64,000 nucleotides of DNA. Source: Sorghum bicolor. Its lineage: Eukaryota; Streptophyta; Magnoliopsida; Poales; Poaceae. The notes below the pieces were generated by a model. That model made no database searches, was not told where the DNA came from, and saw only the letters and a list, made by a program, of their open reading frames with translations. Numbering within the stretch: position 1 is the stretch's first letter; each line of letters opens with the position of its first letter. A program made the position numbers and the translations under genes. The stretch is from contig NC_012872.2 in the NCBI RefSeq assembly GCF_000003195.3, forward strand, positions 50,759,695 through 50,823,694, in the 5' to 3' direction. Shown here piece by piece: positions 50,012 through 62,593 of the stretch.

Positions 50012-52004
50012 TGTAACAACCCAGAAATTTTAGATTACCAAAAATAGCACCTGAAAATTTTTTCTAAGAATTAACCCATGTTTGGTGAGTTCATGTTAGG
50101 AAGACACCCTGTAGTTGCACAAGTAGAGCCTATTCTTTTTGTTGAGCATATGCATCTTTAAATTAAACATGTGATTTGGCTCATTGATTTTATGTGATGT
50201 TAATAAAATCAACCACCATTATTTATCTAATAAAATTCTCTCTTGTCGCCAACCCTTGGCATGGAAATCCAATAACCTAGACCTCTAGTGGACTTCCTTT
50301 AAGGGTGTACACATGTTTGGCATCTTGTATATATACACATAGAGACCAAGGTGTAGATAGAATTGATTTTGGAAATTAGACAAGGGCTTGTGCTTAAGCT
50401 AGAATTTTGGAAGAGGATTCTGGCCTGAGCTCCACATTTGACCCAACTCGCTGCCCCCCCACTTAGCCCAGCCACCACCGCGACCCAACACGCGGCCCAA
50501 CTCCACACCGCACTCACCCGCGCCTTGCAAGCCCTGAGCCGGCCCAGCTATGCATCGTGGCCCAGATCCTTCACAGCACACAGCCCACCTCTTACTACTG
50601 TTACTCTACTGTGCATTATATTTGTGATGTGATGCCTAGTGGATGGTTGTTGGGATCAGATGAGGCACGTGGTGCCATAAAACCTGATAACAGACATGGG
50701 GAGATCTTGGCGTGTGTTTTGGATGTATGGTGAGGGTCGAGTCGACCGAGCAGGAATATACGACGAGTCATGGGACAAGTCATGCGGGGAAGTGCTACCT
50801 AGGCATTTCCCATGAGAGGTCGGGTACAGGTATCAGGGATAGATCCCGGGGTGGAGTGTCTTTGTGAGATGAAGCCCCAAGATAGAGGTGCTTTTTAGCA
50901 TAGGGCACTGGATGTTCCATTGAGCAGAGCATCGACTAGCCCCACGAGAAGATGTCTTGTTCAGTCCCCTATGGACTCATGAGTTCTGGAAACCGGTTCA
51001 TAGGAATCCTTGCACCCTCACTCGCTTTCATGGGAGGGGATGGATGTACGACATTGTTAGTGGATAGTGTAGGGAGGCACGAGCATGGGTCCCACATCCT
51101 CTTAAGATAGCGTAGTGACCTTGGGGGCTCGATACTACGTCTCACAGTCTCAGCATGTCGGTGGTACTCCGGCATGGCCTCAGTTCTGAGTGGTAGGGTG
51201 GCATCGTGTTTAGTTGGAAGGCAGCCCAATATCAGCCTAGACGAGGTACAACGTCGATGATGGTGATCTTGCGAGTGGTGTAAACCTCTACAGAGTTTCT
51301 GGTTGATCAATCTACATATGTCGTTCTTCGGCTATGGACCTTTCCTATGTTTCCACTTCACTTGACTAAAGAGAGGAGTCTTTTCTACCTTCCCCTGAGT
51401 TTGTGTTGGATCCAACATTGGCCGCTGAGGCAAGGTATGAGCGGGAGTCATCCTTGCTGCCTAGAGAGCGAGAGTGTGGTGAGATGTGCGTTGGGATGGG
51501 AGAATGTGTGGAGGAGTTGGATTAAAACTTGATAAAATATTAAAATTGTGACTTACTCGTATAGGAAGCTACAGCCATAATTTAGGCCCCTTTTGCTACA
51601 TATCTTTGCATTCCACCTACCACAAAGCTTCGCAAAAAGCATAGGGTGAGAGCCAGTGGCCAGTACAAATCATACTAATACTTTGGAAACATGTTATGAG
51701 CCCGAGTACGACTACGCGGACGAGGAGTGGGAGGAGTAGCCATCTTGTCCTACGCTCAAGTTTGGAGGATCTGGAGTTTGCGTTGTCGCTGCCTACCTGG
51801 ATGTTGTTCCAGATGTTGTGTGTGTGAGTGTGATTCCACCAAGTGGCGTTGTAATAATGAGTAAACCTCACTTGTACTCTCTTTTATGCATGTATGACTC
51901 GTATAGCAGCTAGCATCTGGGTATTTCGATTGAAAACTTTCACGCGTCAATCATTTTACATCTCGAATCTATGGATTTCCCTTCGTGAAATCTAGATCGT
52001 TTCG
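50012..52004 (+). mobile_element. Solo LTR, 1993 bp, with target duplication
   Basis: Starts TGTAACAACCC and ends near aaatctagatcgtttcg (52004), where the usual terminal CA has decayed. The 5-bp repeat cattg flanks it at 50007-50011 and 52005-52009. Large parts (about 50640-51500) are the inverted counterpart of 31490-32400, so it belongs to the family of the 4.8 kb solo LTR but lies in the opposite orientation and lacks its GC-rich block. Divergence is much higher than between the chromovirus LTRs, indicating an old insertion. Confidence 0.75.
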
Positions 52005-52148
52005 CATTGATTAATGATTATACTTAAACTCTTGTTTCAAGACCACACACACTGACTGAAGTTTATACTCAAGTAAAAGCGTGCTTTGCCTTCACCCTTC
52101 AAGTTAGCATGTCCATTTCGTACATATGGAGAGAAAAGAGTGCCTGCA

Positions 52149-53198
52149 TTTTTTTTATATGGAAACAAAGTTCCATTAACATACAGAAACAAGTAGATCC
52201 GCGGATACAAGAGGGATTATAAAGTTTCGTGCCTGGTCTATCTATAGCTTAAATTGAACAACACCCAGAGAAGCACCATAATCAGCTAGGCAGTCAGCAA
52301 CAACATTACAATTTCTGGCACATTTTGAAACATTACAATATATAAAGTCACATGCTACTTTGGATCTAATTTCCTTAATATATGCTCTGAGCTCCACACG
52401 ATCATAGGTGTCTGACTCCAATGCAGAAACCAGATTCTAGGCATCTAACTCAATTATTATTCTTTTGCATTCCAACTTTCCAAGAGATGTGGCTAGCTCC
52501 AAGGCTTTCATGCAAGCCAAAGTCTCAGCATGGAGGGCATTAGATACTCCCTGAAGCATTCCAGCCCCTGCAGCCAAGAATTCACCTTTGTGGTTTCCCA
52601 TGATACATCCCCAACCCCCTTCTCTGGTGTTTGGAAAATAAGACCCGTCACAGTTTGTTTTGTAAATACCATCTGAAGGCGGAAACCATCGTTGCTATTG
52701 ATGCCTTGTAGGAGTAGGGGTTGATAGTTTGAGTTTCTGCATACACATGAGATGATAATAAACAACATATTTTCTCAAACACACATCTTCTTTCTCCTTG
52801 GTTCATCACTTTGTTACGAGCATGCCACCAACACCATAAAAGAAGTATTTTTGTCAGCTTAGATTCCTCATTGAATGCAAGGATTGTCTCTAAAACTTCT
52901 GGGCCTGAACTTTTGTTAAGCAGAATTTTTCTTTCTTCTCCCAAGCCAAGTCGTCTCCGCACTTGCTTTACCATTTTGTATCTGAAGAAAAGGTGGCCAC
53001 AATCTTCGTCAAGATGGCAGCTCATTGTGCATCTGGTGTCCAAAACTAACCCTCTTCTGGATAACATCTTTATTGGGTGATTGTTAATTTGTTATGGGCC
53101 AGCCTCCATAATAATATCTTTATTTTATTTGTTACCTTTTGGTTCCGGATGTTTTTCCATAGAGTATTGCTTTGTTGATCCTTAGATGAGGATGCATC
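52149..53198 (-). mobile_element. LINE fragment: zf-RVT and RNase H-like region
   Basis: The minus strand encodes LWKNIRNQKVTNKIKILLW (53150-53090) followed, after a frame change, by CHLDEDCGHLFF and then an RNase H-like domain (GGWGCIMGNHKGEFLAAGAG then ALHAETLACMKALELA, 52620-52500). The 3' end is a T-run on the plus strand at about 52149-52157. Frames are broken by stops and shifts. At 53199 the coding is cut by an LTR element that inserted there. Confidence 0.75.
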
Positions 53199-53610
53199 TG
53201 AAAGGATCAAGATGCCCAAGAGGGGGGGTGAATTGGGCTTCTCTAAAAATTTAAGCAACCTATAAGCTCCAATTCAACCCCTTGTGCCTAGTGTGACTAG
53301 AGAGCTACCGGATAAAAGTTTTGCAACCTAGTTCCAATCCTATTCTAGCATGGCAATTCTAGAAATGTAAAAGCTCAAAGTAATTGCACATAGTAAATGC
53401 TAGAAAGTAAAGGAGGAGAGCAAGAATGGGCTCGGTGATGTTTTACCGAGGTATCGGAGAGTCGCCACTCTCCACTAGTCCTCGTTGGAGCACCTGCGCA
53501 AGGGTCTTGCTCCCCCTTGGTCTGCGTAAGGACCAAGTGCTCTCTACGGGCTGATTCTTTGACACTCCGTCGCGGTGAATCACCCACAACCGCACACAAG
53601 CTTGACACGA
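53199..53610 (+). mobile_element. Start of an LTR element inserted in the LINE
   Basis: From tgaaaggatcaagatgccca the sequence changes from LINE to a repeat containing agagggggggtgaattgggc and cactccgtcgcggtgaatca, stretches I associate with panicoid LTR retrotransposons. Only about 410 bp are present before another LTR (53611) interrupts it. The other end is outside the window. Confidence 0.5.
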
Positions 53611-55761
53611 TGAAAGGTCCTTGTTTGGTTTTGGTAATTGAGTGACAACTTAGGTGGACTAATAGTGTTTATGTGAGATACACAGGAAATTAGTTCACAA
53701 GTGATTATGTGATGATGGAGGAGCTCATTGCATATGAGACATGACATGGAGTCATGTGACCAAGATGGAGAAGATCAAGATGAGGCTTGGCTCGATGGAC
53801 CGGTTGCAAGAGTGAAGGGCAAGTCGGAGGCTTTGAAGCGAGGGACCGCATGTGACGGTGAAGCTTGAGCAAGAATTGGCGCCGATGGACCGAGGTAACG
53901 GTGAAGAGCAAGTGAGGTCGAGATCGATGAACCAATACGGTCGTGTGATGATATGAAGTGGATCATATCATTTGGTGATTGGTTGGTGCATGTGTTGCAT
54001 CAACATTGGAGGAGATGGAATGGAATGCGCAAGGCAAATGTATAACCTAGGGGCATTTCTATTTCACCGGTCATAGGTGTGTAGAGAAGTTTATGACCGG
54101 ATTTAGGATAGATGGCCGTACTATCAAGAGGGGAAACTTGTTTGCATATCGGTCATCTAGTGCCACTTGAGCGATCTAACTTTGCATACATGTTAGGATC
54201 GAGTGGCGTGGCAAGTTTGAGAGGCTAACTCCTTTGAGAAAATGTTTGTGAAAAATGCTAACACACATACACATGGTGGTGTACACTTGGTGGTGTTGGC
54301 ACATTTGCAAAGGAGAAGGTGTTGGAGTTGATTTTGATCAACTTGGAGAAGAGAGAGAAGTCTTTCGGTGTTCTCCGGACATTAGGATGGCTTTTAGATT
54401 GGAATACGGCTTTGATCCATTTTGATTTGGATTGAGTATTCATATAGATTGGATAGCACTCTAAGTAAGCTTTCCAAAATGTCCAAGATCATCGAATTCG
54501 GAGTCCAGAGCCAGAAGTTAGCAACCTAACAAGTTGAACTGCAGGCACAGGACGCTGTGAGTCCGGTGCGCACAGGACGAGTCCGGTGTGCACAGGACGC
54601 TGAGAGTCCGGTGCTGCTGCAAGTTTATGTTGCTCTCTACGTACGGGTCTGGTGTGCATAGGACGAGTCCGATGTGCACAGGACGCTGAGAGTTCGGTGC
54701 TGCTGCAAGTTTGCGTTGCTCTCTGCGTATGCGTCCGGTGCGCACAGGACGCGTCCGGTGTGAAGCAGCAGAGCGTCAGGTGCTACTGTTCCAGACGCGC
54801 GTGCGTGTGCTAGCCGTTGGCGGCAACAATCAAGTTCAAACAGCTAGTGACACGTGGCTGTTTCTAGAGCACCGAACGCACTGTTCCAACATCCGGTGCT
54901 ACCTGCAGTGAGTCCGGTGCTCACGACTTTTGCCTACTGAAGGGGCAACGGCTAGTTTAGCCCTTGGGGCTATAAATAGAAGTGGTGGCCAGCCTTAGCT
55001 TGTGCTGAGCACCCTTGGGACTTAGTGTCCATGCTTGGGGAGTGCTAGGAAAGCCTCTAACTCACTTGTTCCTGCAAGAGTGCGAAACAATAGCGAGTGA
55101 GTGATTCTAGTGCATTGCATTGAGAGATTACATCGAGTGGCACTAGGTGTTCATGTTGCAAGCCAGTTGTGCTTGTTACTCTTGAAGGTTGCCACCTCCT
55201 AGATGGCTTGGTGGCTTGTGACTCCGTCGAAGCACGCAAGGAGATTGTGCGGTGCTCCGGAGAAGAGATTGTGAGGGGTACGGTGCTCACCCCGTGGGAA
55301 TCGCGAAGAGCAACTCTAGTGGATCGCTTGTGGCTTGGAGGATCCCCATCTTGAGAGTGGATGTGCGGCACCCGCTGAGGGTTTGGCTTTGGAATGCCAA
55401 TTAGCTCATGATCCATCAAGTTGGTGTATCACCACAACGAGGACGTAGCTTGGTGGCAACCAAGTGAACCTCAGTAAAAATCACCATGTCAATATTGTCT
55501 ACTCTTCTTGGTGGTGTGCATTTGCTATACACGAGCTTGTATTTATATTCTTTATATACTTGTGCTTGTGTAGTTGCTTTTGTAATTAGTTAAGCTTGTG
55601 TAGCTTGCTAGTTACCTTCTTGCTTGTGTAGCTAGAAGTAGTTCCCTTGCGTGGCTAATTCGGTTTGTGTAACCTTGTTAGTCACATTGCTTAGTTTGTG
55701 TAGCCAAGCAAGTTGCGCTCTCTAATTTGGCATTAGTTGCCTTGTAATTGAGCTTGCTAGT
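53611..55761 (+). mobile_element. SIRE-like LTR, first part, interrupted at 55761
   Basis: Starts tgaaaggtccttgtttggtt, which resembles LTRs of SIRE-type Copia elements common in Andropogoneae. It has TATA-like ctataaatagaa at about 54970, which may be the LTR promoter. It contains the tandem tract at 54550-54780. At 55761 the sequence is cut by an 8.17 kb insertion and resumes at 63937. No protein is encoded here. Confidence 0.6.
54550..54780 (+). repeat. Tandem gtccggtgNgcacaggacg motif array in the LTR
   Basis: About eight copies of a ~19-bp motif (gtccggtgtgcacaggacg) are organised in a higher-order repeat of about 110 bp containing ctgctgcaagtttNNgttgc. Each motif is itself partly self-complementary. 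The array is non-coding. Confidence 0.75.
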
Positions 55762-57098
55762 TGTTGACGGTCCTTAAGTACCAAATTTAATCATCAAATA
55801 AATAAAGAAAAGGATCCAAATGCAACCAACACCCAGACCTAGGGTTTTATCTGACAGAATTCCACGAGTTTTGGTGTTTGTCTATTTCTGCAGGGGGTTA
55901 TCAGGAAATATGAAGGAAAGGCCCATATGTCGGGTTTACATAGAGATATTAACGTGTCGCATAATTTTCTATCATCTAGAAGACTCCAGAAGCCACGGGA
56001 ACGAACGGGAGGCCGAGCGGGCTCGGGGGCAGGGCGCCCGCCCTCCCCCCTTGGGCGCCCGCCCTGCTACAGTGGCCAATCACGTTCAACCTCGCGGATT
56101 ATGCTCCACCGACCTAAAGGATCAAGGATAACCGTTCAATCTATGTCGGTTTGATCCGACGGCCCAGATTCACTTGAGGGGACTATATAAGCAGACCCCC
56201 TGGCCCCTAGAGGAGGCACCTCTTCATCCTTATTCATTATTCATAGACAGAGCAAAAGCTAGGGTTTAGAGATGAGAGCTCTCCTCTCTTCTCTAAACTA
56301 GAGTAGATCTAGATAGTAGCGAGATGGAGAGTGAAGGAGGATTAGAGGAGAGGCCGGCCTGTCGGTTCTTCCTCTGGTTGTACTTCGCTATGATCAAGCT
56401 CTAATCAAGCTTGCTCATGGGATGACTCTGGTAATCTACTTCTAATTCATTATGCAATTACTAATCATGTATGTTCTGGTTCACAACTCTTTTGAGTACT
56501 TTAATCTATAGGACGCTATAGGTGAGAGTTGTAGTATAGGTGTAAGCGTGGTGCTTAGACCTAGATTACTTGTGGATATCCCCTATCTAGCTGGATCGTG
56601 TGGTAGGCCACGTAAGTGACAGCTATGTTGGTCCTCTGTAGTCCACCTCCCGTTAGCAGGACTGGTAGGGTTTATCGGCCTATGGATAAGCATCCTTTGT
56701 GGTGTATTCTTATCACGTGGTTCATCCCAGACATAGACATACCCCTTTGAAGTAGAGAAACCATAGTTATCTCTCTATTCTGCTACCATCGCCCATATAT
56801 TAGATTGCTCTACTCTCTATTCCCATATTATCACCCATTGTTATCTTACGTTTAATATTGTTCTTATTCAATTCTACCGTCTTTCCTATTTGCACCTATC
56901 TATATATCTTGGTTAAGTTAGAGCGTAGTTGGTTCTCCCGTTTCCCTGTGGATACGATAAAACCTTTAACCAGGAAAAAGCTTCAACGGTATCCGTGCGC
57001 TTGCGGATTATCTGTGTGCGTATAAATACCATAGTACACTCTAGTGCCATGCTGGGGATGACTACCTAGTATTCAAGTGGTGTTAGCAAGTGTCAACA
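55762..57098 (+). repeat. 5' LTR of the gag-only element
   Basis: 1337 bp. Contains a direct repeat of gggcgcccgccct at about 56033-56066 (also partly palindromic) and a TATA-like ggactatataagcaga at about 56178, a plausible promoter with transcription start shortly after. Confidence 0.9.
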
Positions 57099-57106
57099 AA
57101 CATTTT

Positions 57107-57124
57107 TGGTGCCGTTGCCGGGGA
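57107..57124 (+). other. Primer-binding site of the gag-only element
   Basis: TGGTGCCGTTGCCGGGGA lies 8 bp after the LTR. It resembles the TGGCGCCGTTGCCGGGGA site of Athila/Tat-type gypsy elements, with one difference. Confidence 0.8.
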
Positions 57125-57271
57125 AACGGTTGCTGAGTTGACTACGAGCTAGCTTAATCATTTTCTAAAAAAATTAAATATATATATATATATATATATA
57201 CTTTTCCTTTTATCTTTTGCCTTATCTCTGCTATTCTTTCTTCATATCTAATCCTTGATCTCTGGTCTATC

Positions 57272-58396
57272 ATGAATTCAAACATGTCTATCTATGAGTT
57301 TCATAGACCTACGGGCACACATCTCGAACCACCAAAATCTTCAAAGCCTATCATAGCCTCTAGTTTTGAGATAGACCCCGAATACATAGAATTTGTTCAA
57401 AAACAACCTTTCTTAGGAGAAGGTGAGGAAAACCCATACACACACCTAAGAGAGTTTTATCGAGTCTGTGACCTCCTTCGCATAGAAGGCATGTCCGATG
57501 AGACCCTTAAATGGAAGCTCTTTCCGTTCTCTTTAACAGGAAAAGCTAGACATTGGTATAAACTCAAAGTAGGGAGTGTTCATAGAGATTGGAAGGAGTT
57601 ACATAATAGTTTTCTTTTTAAATATTTTCCAATCTCCAAAGTGGCGGAACTTTGGCGTGAGATTCTTTCTTTTAGACAACTAGAAGAAGAATCTCTTGGC
57701 AAATCATGGGACTGTTTTATTAACCTTACTCTCACTGGCCCAAAGCTTTCTATTCCAGAAGAAGTTTTTCTAATTCACTTTTTTGAGGGCCTTAGTAGGG
57801 AAAATAAGCAAACCTTGAATACAGCCTCTAGAGGATCCTTCTATCACCTACCTGCTAGTGAAGCTAGGGATTTAATTGATTCATTGAGTGGAAAGTTTCC
57901 TAGCATTTATATCCCTGAGAAAGAGAAAGAACCAGTTCCTAGACAAGAAGAAGAAGTTTCGATAGCCAGATCACAACCACTTCAATCCCAAACTTTAGCT
58001 ATCGATCCTAAACCATCAATATCCCAAAATTCTCCAAGGGAGGAAGGAATTCCGACCTTAAATCTTTCAAATGCTAATGGTTTAGACTTCTGGTTCCATA
58101 AGAGACCTTCAAGCAGGGATAACTCAAATCCTTGCAATAATGGTTCTCTTAGAGAATGTCCTGGTTCCTGTTATGAAGAAGTCGAGGATGACATATCAAG
58201 TGAAGGAGAGCTAAACCATATAGAAAATTCTATCTGCTCCCCTTCCATGTTCATAAATTCTAAATCCATCCTTGACCTTAGAGACCCCTCTTATCCCTCT
58301 CCTTTTAAGTCTCATGATGATCCTAGCAATCATCAAAATGACCAAACCATAGGAGTCATGAAGACCATAAGGATGACATGTCAAGTAATGTCATAG
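57272..58396 (+). CDS. Gag-like protein of the non-autonomous LTR element
   Basis: 374 codons. A retrotransposon gag domain at about 40-200 is marked by EENPYTHLREFYRVCDLL, LTGKARHWYKL and FLFKYFPISK, the core pattern of plant gypsy gag (capsid). No zinc knuckle is seen. The C-terminal part is low complexity with an acidic repeat unit (DDISSEGELNHIENS). The frame ends at 58394-58396, but coding continues in another frame with a second copy of the unit, so the reading frame was probably shifted near 58350. Gag is kept while pol is absent, suggesting that an autonomous partner supplies the enzymes. Still possibly functional as capsid. Confidence 0.75.
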   Translation: MNSNMSIYEFHRPTGTHLEPPKSSKPIIASSFEIDPEYIEFVQKQPFLGEGEENPYTHLREFYRVCDLLRIEGMSDETLKWKLFPFSLTGKARHWYKLKVGSVHRDWKELHNSFLFKYFPISKVAELWREILSFRQLEEESLGKSWDCFINLTLTGPKLSIPEEVFLIHFFEGLSRENKQTLNTASRGSFYHLPASEARDLIDSLSGKFPSIYIPEKEKEPVPRQEEEVSIARSQPLQSQTLAIDPKPSISQNSPREEGIPTLNLSNANGLDFWFHKRPSSRDNSNPCNNGSLRECPGSCYEEVEDDISSEGELNHIENSICSPSMFINSKSILDLRDPSYPSPFKSHDDPSNHQNDQTIGVMKTIRMTCQVMS

Positions 58397-58836
58397 AAGG
58401 AGAGCTAAGCCATAGAGAAGATTCTACCAGCTCCCCTTTCCTAATCACAAGTTCTAAATGGCTAGAATGTGTAGAATGGATGGATAAGGAAGAAGCCTTA
58501 ATGGATTCTGACTTTGGCTCAACTTCAAATGGTGAGTTCTTGACTCCCTTTGATGATGAGATTCATCCAACTACAGAAGAGGACATATGTGAGACCAATC
58601 CAGGAGAAACTCCAAACATTCAGATTGGAGACGAAGATAACATTAATGAGCATGGAATTTATTTCATAGCCACTTCATTTACTCCATGCTCATATGCAAC
58701 ATCTTCCCAATCTATTGGTCTCTCCAACATCACCACATTTGAGATCTCCAACGCCGTCTTTCTTTCTATTTATAAAAACATTAAAAGGGTGGTTGTCGAT
58801 GCATATGTATATAATAAATATTGCAGATCTCGTTGA
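58378..58836 (+). pseudogene. Continuation of the gag-like frame after a frameshift
   Basis: 152 codons overlapping the end of the previous ORF. The start (SSNVIEGELSHREDSTSSP) repeats the acidic unit found about 175 bp earlier, so an internal duplication and a frame change separate the two ORFs. The rest is acidic and has no known domain; no protease signature is present. Confidence 0.5.
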
Positions 58837-61800
58837 GTTGATCTTGATATAGGTCAGCGTTGGAAGGGAAACCACTTCGCCGACATAAATTGATGGTTTC
58901 CCAAGAACAAGCTTAGTGTCCTAAAATAAGCAGTGATCAGATCATAACATGAGCTTTTAATTATTTACAAAATTGCCTTGTGTATTGAGCATATAAGGAT
59001 AATTGTAAAAATATTCCTTCAGGTATTCTTGTCACTAACCTTTCCAGGATTGGAAAGATTGGATGAATAACAAGCACAAGGTATGTCCAACCAATCATCA
59101 TGCAACACTGAATTAAATTCATCCAAACTTGAATTTTGCAAAATTCAAGCTTGAGGGAGTACTTTACATAAAAACATTCTTTGCCATGTTGCTATGTTGG
59201 TTGTCCCTACCTTTGAGACATGCTCAATTTGTTAAATACTAATCACACTACTTCATCTCCACTTGAGTAGATCTCTATAAATGCTCTCATGCTACCTTTA
59301 TTTGCTTTAGTATATGTCTAGGTTTGGAGTAGTTTCATTTATCTCTTAAATAAGCATGGTGCTTAGTTTAAGAATGATGATCTTACTTCCAAATGAGTTT
59401 AAATTAAGCATGATGCTTAGGTTAAAATGCCCTCCTAAATCAAATTAGACATGGTGTCTAGGTTGATTTTTGAGCCGATAGTATGCTATAGTAGATTTTG
59501 GATATTTTGTTGGACTAACCCCTGCAGGAAAACTTTTAATATCGACCTGGGAAGTCCTGAGATAAACTCACATTGGAGACAAAGAGAGAGACACATCAAG
59601 TTTAACAATTTACACAAGGAAGACGTAGCTCATAAGAGATGATCTGTGGAGGGTGCCACAAACACGATGCACAACCGCTAAGAAAGGAAAGCTTCCACAA
59701 GGTGATACTGTACCATCACTCTTCAAGTAAGGTAACATCTTAAGGTACTTGACTATCACTTTTATAAGCTTCTCCTTGGTTCTGGCGTTCATATGAATAA
59801 AAGGAACAAACATGTATGATTTACAACTCTGATTAACCAACTCAATCGATTCAACATGTTTAGTCCTTCCACCTTTGTGATCCCACACTCCTAATCATAT
59901 GAGCTAAAATGCTGCACACTCAATCTTTGGAAGATATACATAAATATAGATAGATTATCTTTCCATTAGGTTGAGCGATCTGATCTGACAAATGTTTTAA
60001 ATACTACACTCATGATCTTATCACCCATCAACTTTGTCTTGCTCCCTATGCTTAAGGATAGAGAAGAATAAATATACTTTTGGTTCCGTTGGTGTCTTCC
60101 ACCAACAGGGCCCATGCACTTGATCTCTGCCTTGTCTATATGAGCAGGAACACTTGGAGCAAAACATGGTGGAGTTTTTCAACTCCCAGACTCTACCAAG
60201 TGAAGGACTTGGATCTACGAGCACAAACACACTGAGCAAGATACTGCCAACGCCGCACTTCGAACTACTAGGCAAACAAAGAACATGGGTGACACCGTAT
60301 CAAGAGGAGCAGACGTCAAGGTCCGCACCTGAATCAAATGACGCACCTAAAGAATGAACACGGTGAGAAGTCTTGTTCAGAAGACTTAAAACATTGAACC
60401 CTCATCGAAAGGTAAAATCGGTAGTTATCCATATTTATCCTTTCTGCATTCCCTTTTTCCTTAAATTATTTACTTTCCTTAAATGGCTTGTTAGTTAATC
60501 ATGCTATCTTGAAAAGAAAATAAAAATGTTAAAAATAGTAAGCCCCATGTGAGTATTCTCGTGGCATGAAACCCATAAGTACATTCAATGTGGTGGCGTA
60601 AAAGTAAAATAAATATATTCCTTTCCTATTAAAATGAAAATATAAAAATAATTTATGATCCTACCAAAGAGAGTAACATTTATTGAGGAGGCTCAACATG
60701 ATAAAGGCTAGATACTTATGCTAACACTTAACCAGTTCCACAAAGCTTTGTTGTTTATTTGAGCTCCACAGAATTCAAGGATCAAAGAAGACTAGCAGAC
60801 GGAGGACGTCCTAATCGTTATTAGGATGCTGCCGACATTCAAATACACCTCCGCCACCTGCTAGCTACATCAGAAGAAATTACGTCAAAATCCAGCTTGG
60901 GGGAGAGCCCCCCCCATTTATCCAGCTAAGTGTTTCTACTCAAGTTTATACTTTACTTAAATAATAAAAAGATGTATAATCATAAAAACCCAAATAAAGA
61001 TTTTATGCTTATATATATATATATATCTTTCTTTAGTTTGCTAAATAAATAATAAAGTTTGCTATGAACCCTCATGATAAGCTCTCACATGGAAATGATG
61101 AATAGTTGCTCTGCCATGACTAGTTCTCAAAATTGAATTCTCTCTCAAGTTTAGGCATGACTGTTATGAATTAAGATTTGCTCTAAACCTGAACTTATGG
61201 GAAGAGTACTTGATCTAAAGTCTAAGTTGTTAACGGATATGATATGGGAAGGTTGAGCTGCTGTTTATCTGTTCCTAGAGATGCTAGAATCCTGGAGAAT
61301 TTTATCTTTGAAAATCTTTAAAATGTTGCATGATGAGTTCCTGTATGATGAGAGTTTAAAATCCTACCACAGCCACATATACATGCTTATTAGACTATGA
61401 ACCATACATTTACTTTTTACTGCTTATGAGCATTGAGTGTGGTCAAGCTGTGTAGACCCTTAGGAGCTTGTCATGCGGTTAAAAATCAAGATCCACTTGC
61501 ACGTTCACTCATACATGCTGCTTCTACTCCGGAAGTACGCATCCACATACATCCATTCATTTCCATCTCCAGATTCACCCAAAATTATTCTACTCCTATC
61601 CAGGAGAGAATAGCCAAAAACATTATCCTATCCCTGTTATTCCCCGTGAAATAAATGCTCTTGATATTTTGGTTACTACCACTTGCTACATTATTCTAGG
61701 AGGGTGAGTGCTCTAAAAGAAAAGAAAAAAAAGAGAGAGAAGAGAAAAATACGAGGATATAAAAAGGGGCAAGTGCCCGGAACCTCGAAAGAAAAGAAAA

Positions 61801-62578
61801 AGTGAGACGAGAGGTAAAAATGGACAAGTGTCCGACAGTAGAATTAGGGATACAAGATACCCACCTGAGAGAAAAGAAAAAGATAATATAGAGCATCTCA
61901 TTCCCCTCAAAAAGCTTCAAAGTGCAAGAAAGGTATGTATCCCCTCAAAAAGAGCAAAAGTAGAATTAGACTTTCACCATAGTTTTCACCATTATCACCA
62001 TCATCACCATACACCATTCATTCGCCACACATGCACATCTTGATTTGACTTATTGACTTGTTTCTCTGGATCCATGGTTTGACTATGCAATAAATGTCTT
62101 GTAAGTATGTATTAGCTGTCTCCCACCTATGAGCTCCAGATATCAAAACCTTATTAGAGTAGGGTGAGAGAGAAGGCAATGTTACTATGCCTCATACCAA
62201 AAATACCACATACTTTGAGAGAAGGCATATACCATCACTGCCTTGGTAAGGATCCAGAAATACCACAAAAGAGAGACTAGAGAGAGTCATACAAGGAATC
62301 TCTGAGTTTTATTTTGAAAATGTACAAAAACTCCAGAGCTATAGTTGATCAAAGAATAAGAGACATGGCGCTTGACTTGACCGTTCTATCTTTTAACTGC
62401 TCAAGACATAAGTGACGGTTGCAAGCCCCACGATGAAAGGTAAAATGAGTAAGTTTTAAGTCTTAACAGTTTACCCAAACCTAGAGATGAGATCTTGTTT
62501 GAACGCATGTGTACCTTTAAGGCATGAAACCACTGCAGAAACTCTTGAGTCCATCCTTGCTCACGGACGAGCAAGAGG
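58837..62578 (+). other. Non-coding interior of the gag-only element
   Basis: Where pol would be expected there is only AT-rich sequence with short frames. Notable parts: cttgggggagagcccccccc near 60897-60917, (AT)n near 61011-61026, and two diverged copies of a module with aaagaaaagaaaaa, ggacaagtgtccga / gggcaagtgcccgg near 61740-61850. Nothing recognisable as an enzyme. Confidence 0.6.
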
Positions 62579-62593
62579 TAAGCTTGGGGGAGT
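62579..62593 (+). other. Polypurine tract of the gag-only element
   Basis: The sequence taagcttgggggagt directly precedes the 3' LTR; its aagcttgggggag part is the usual plus-strand primer type in Athila/Tat elements. Confidence 0.7.
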
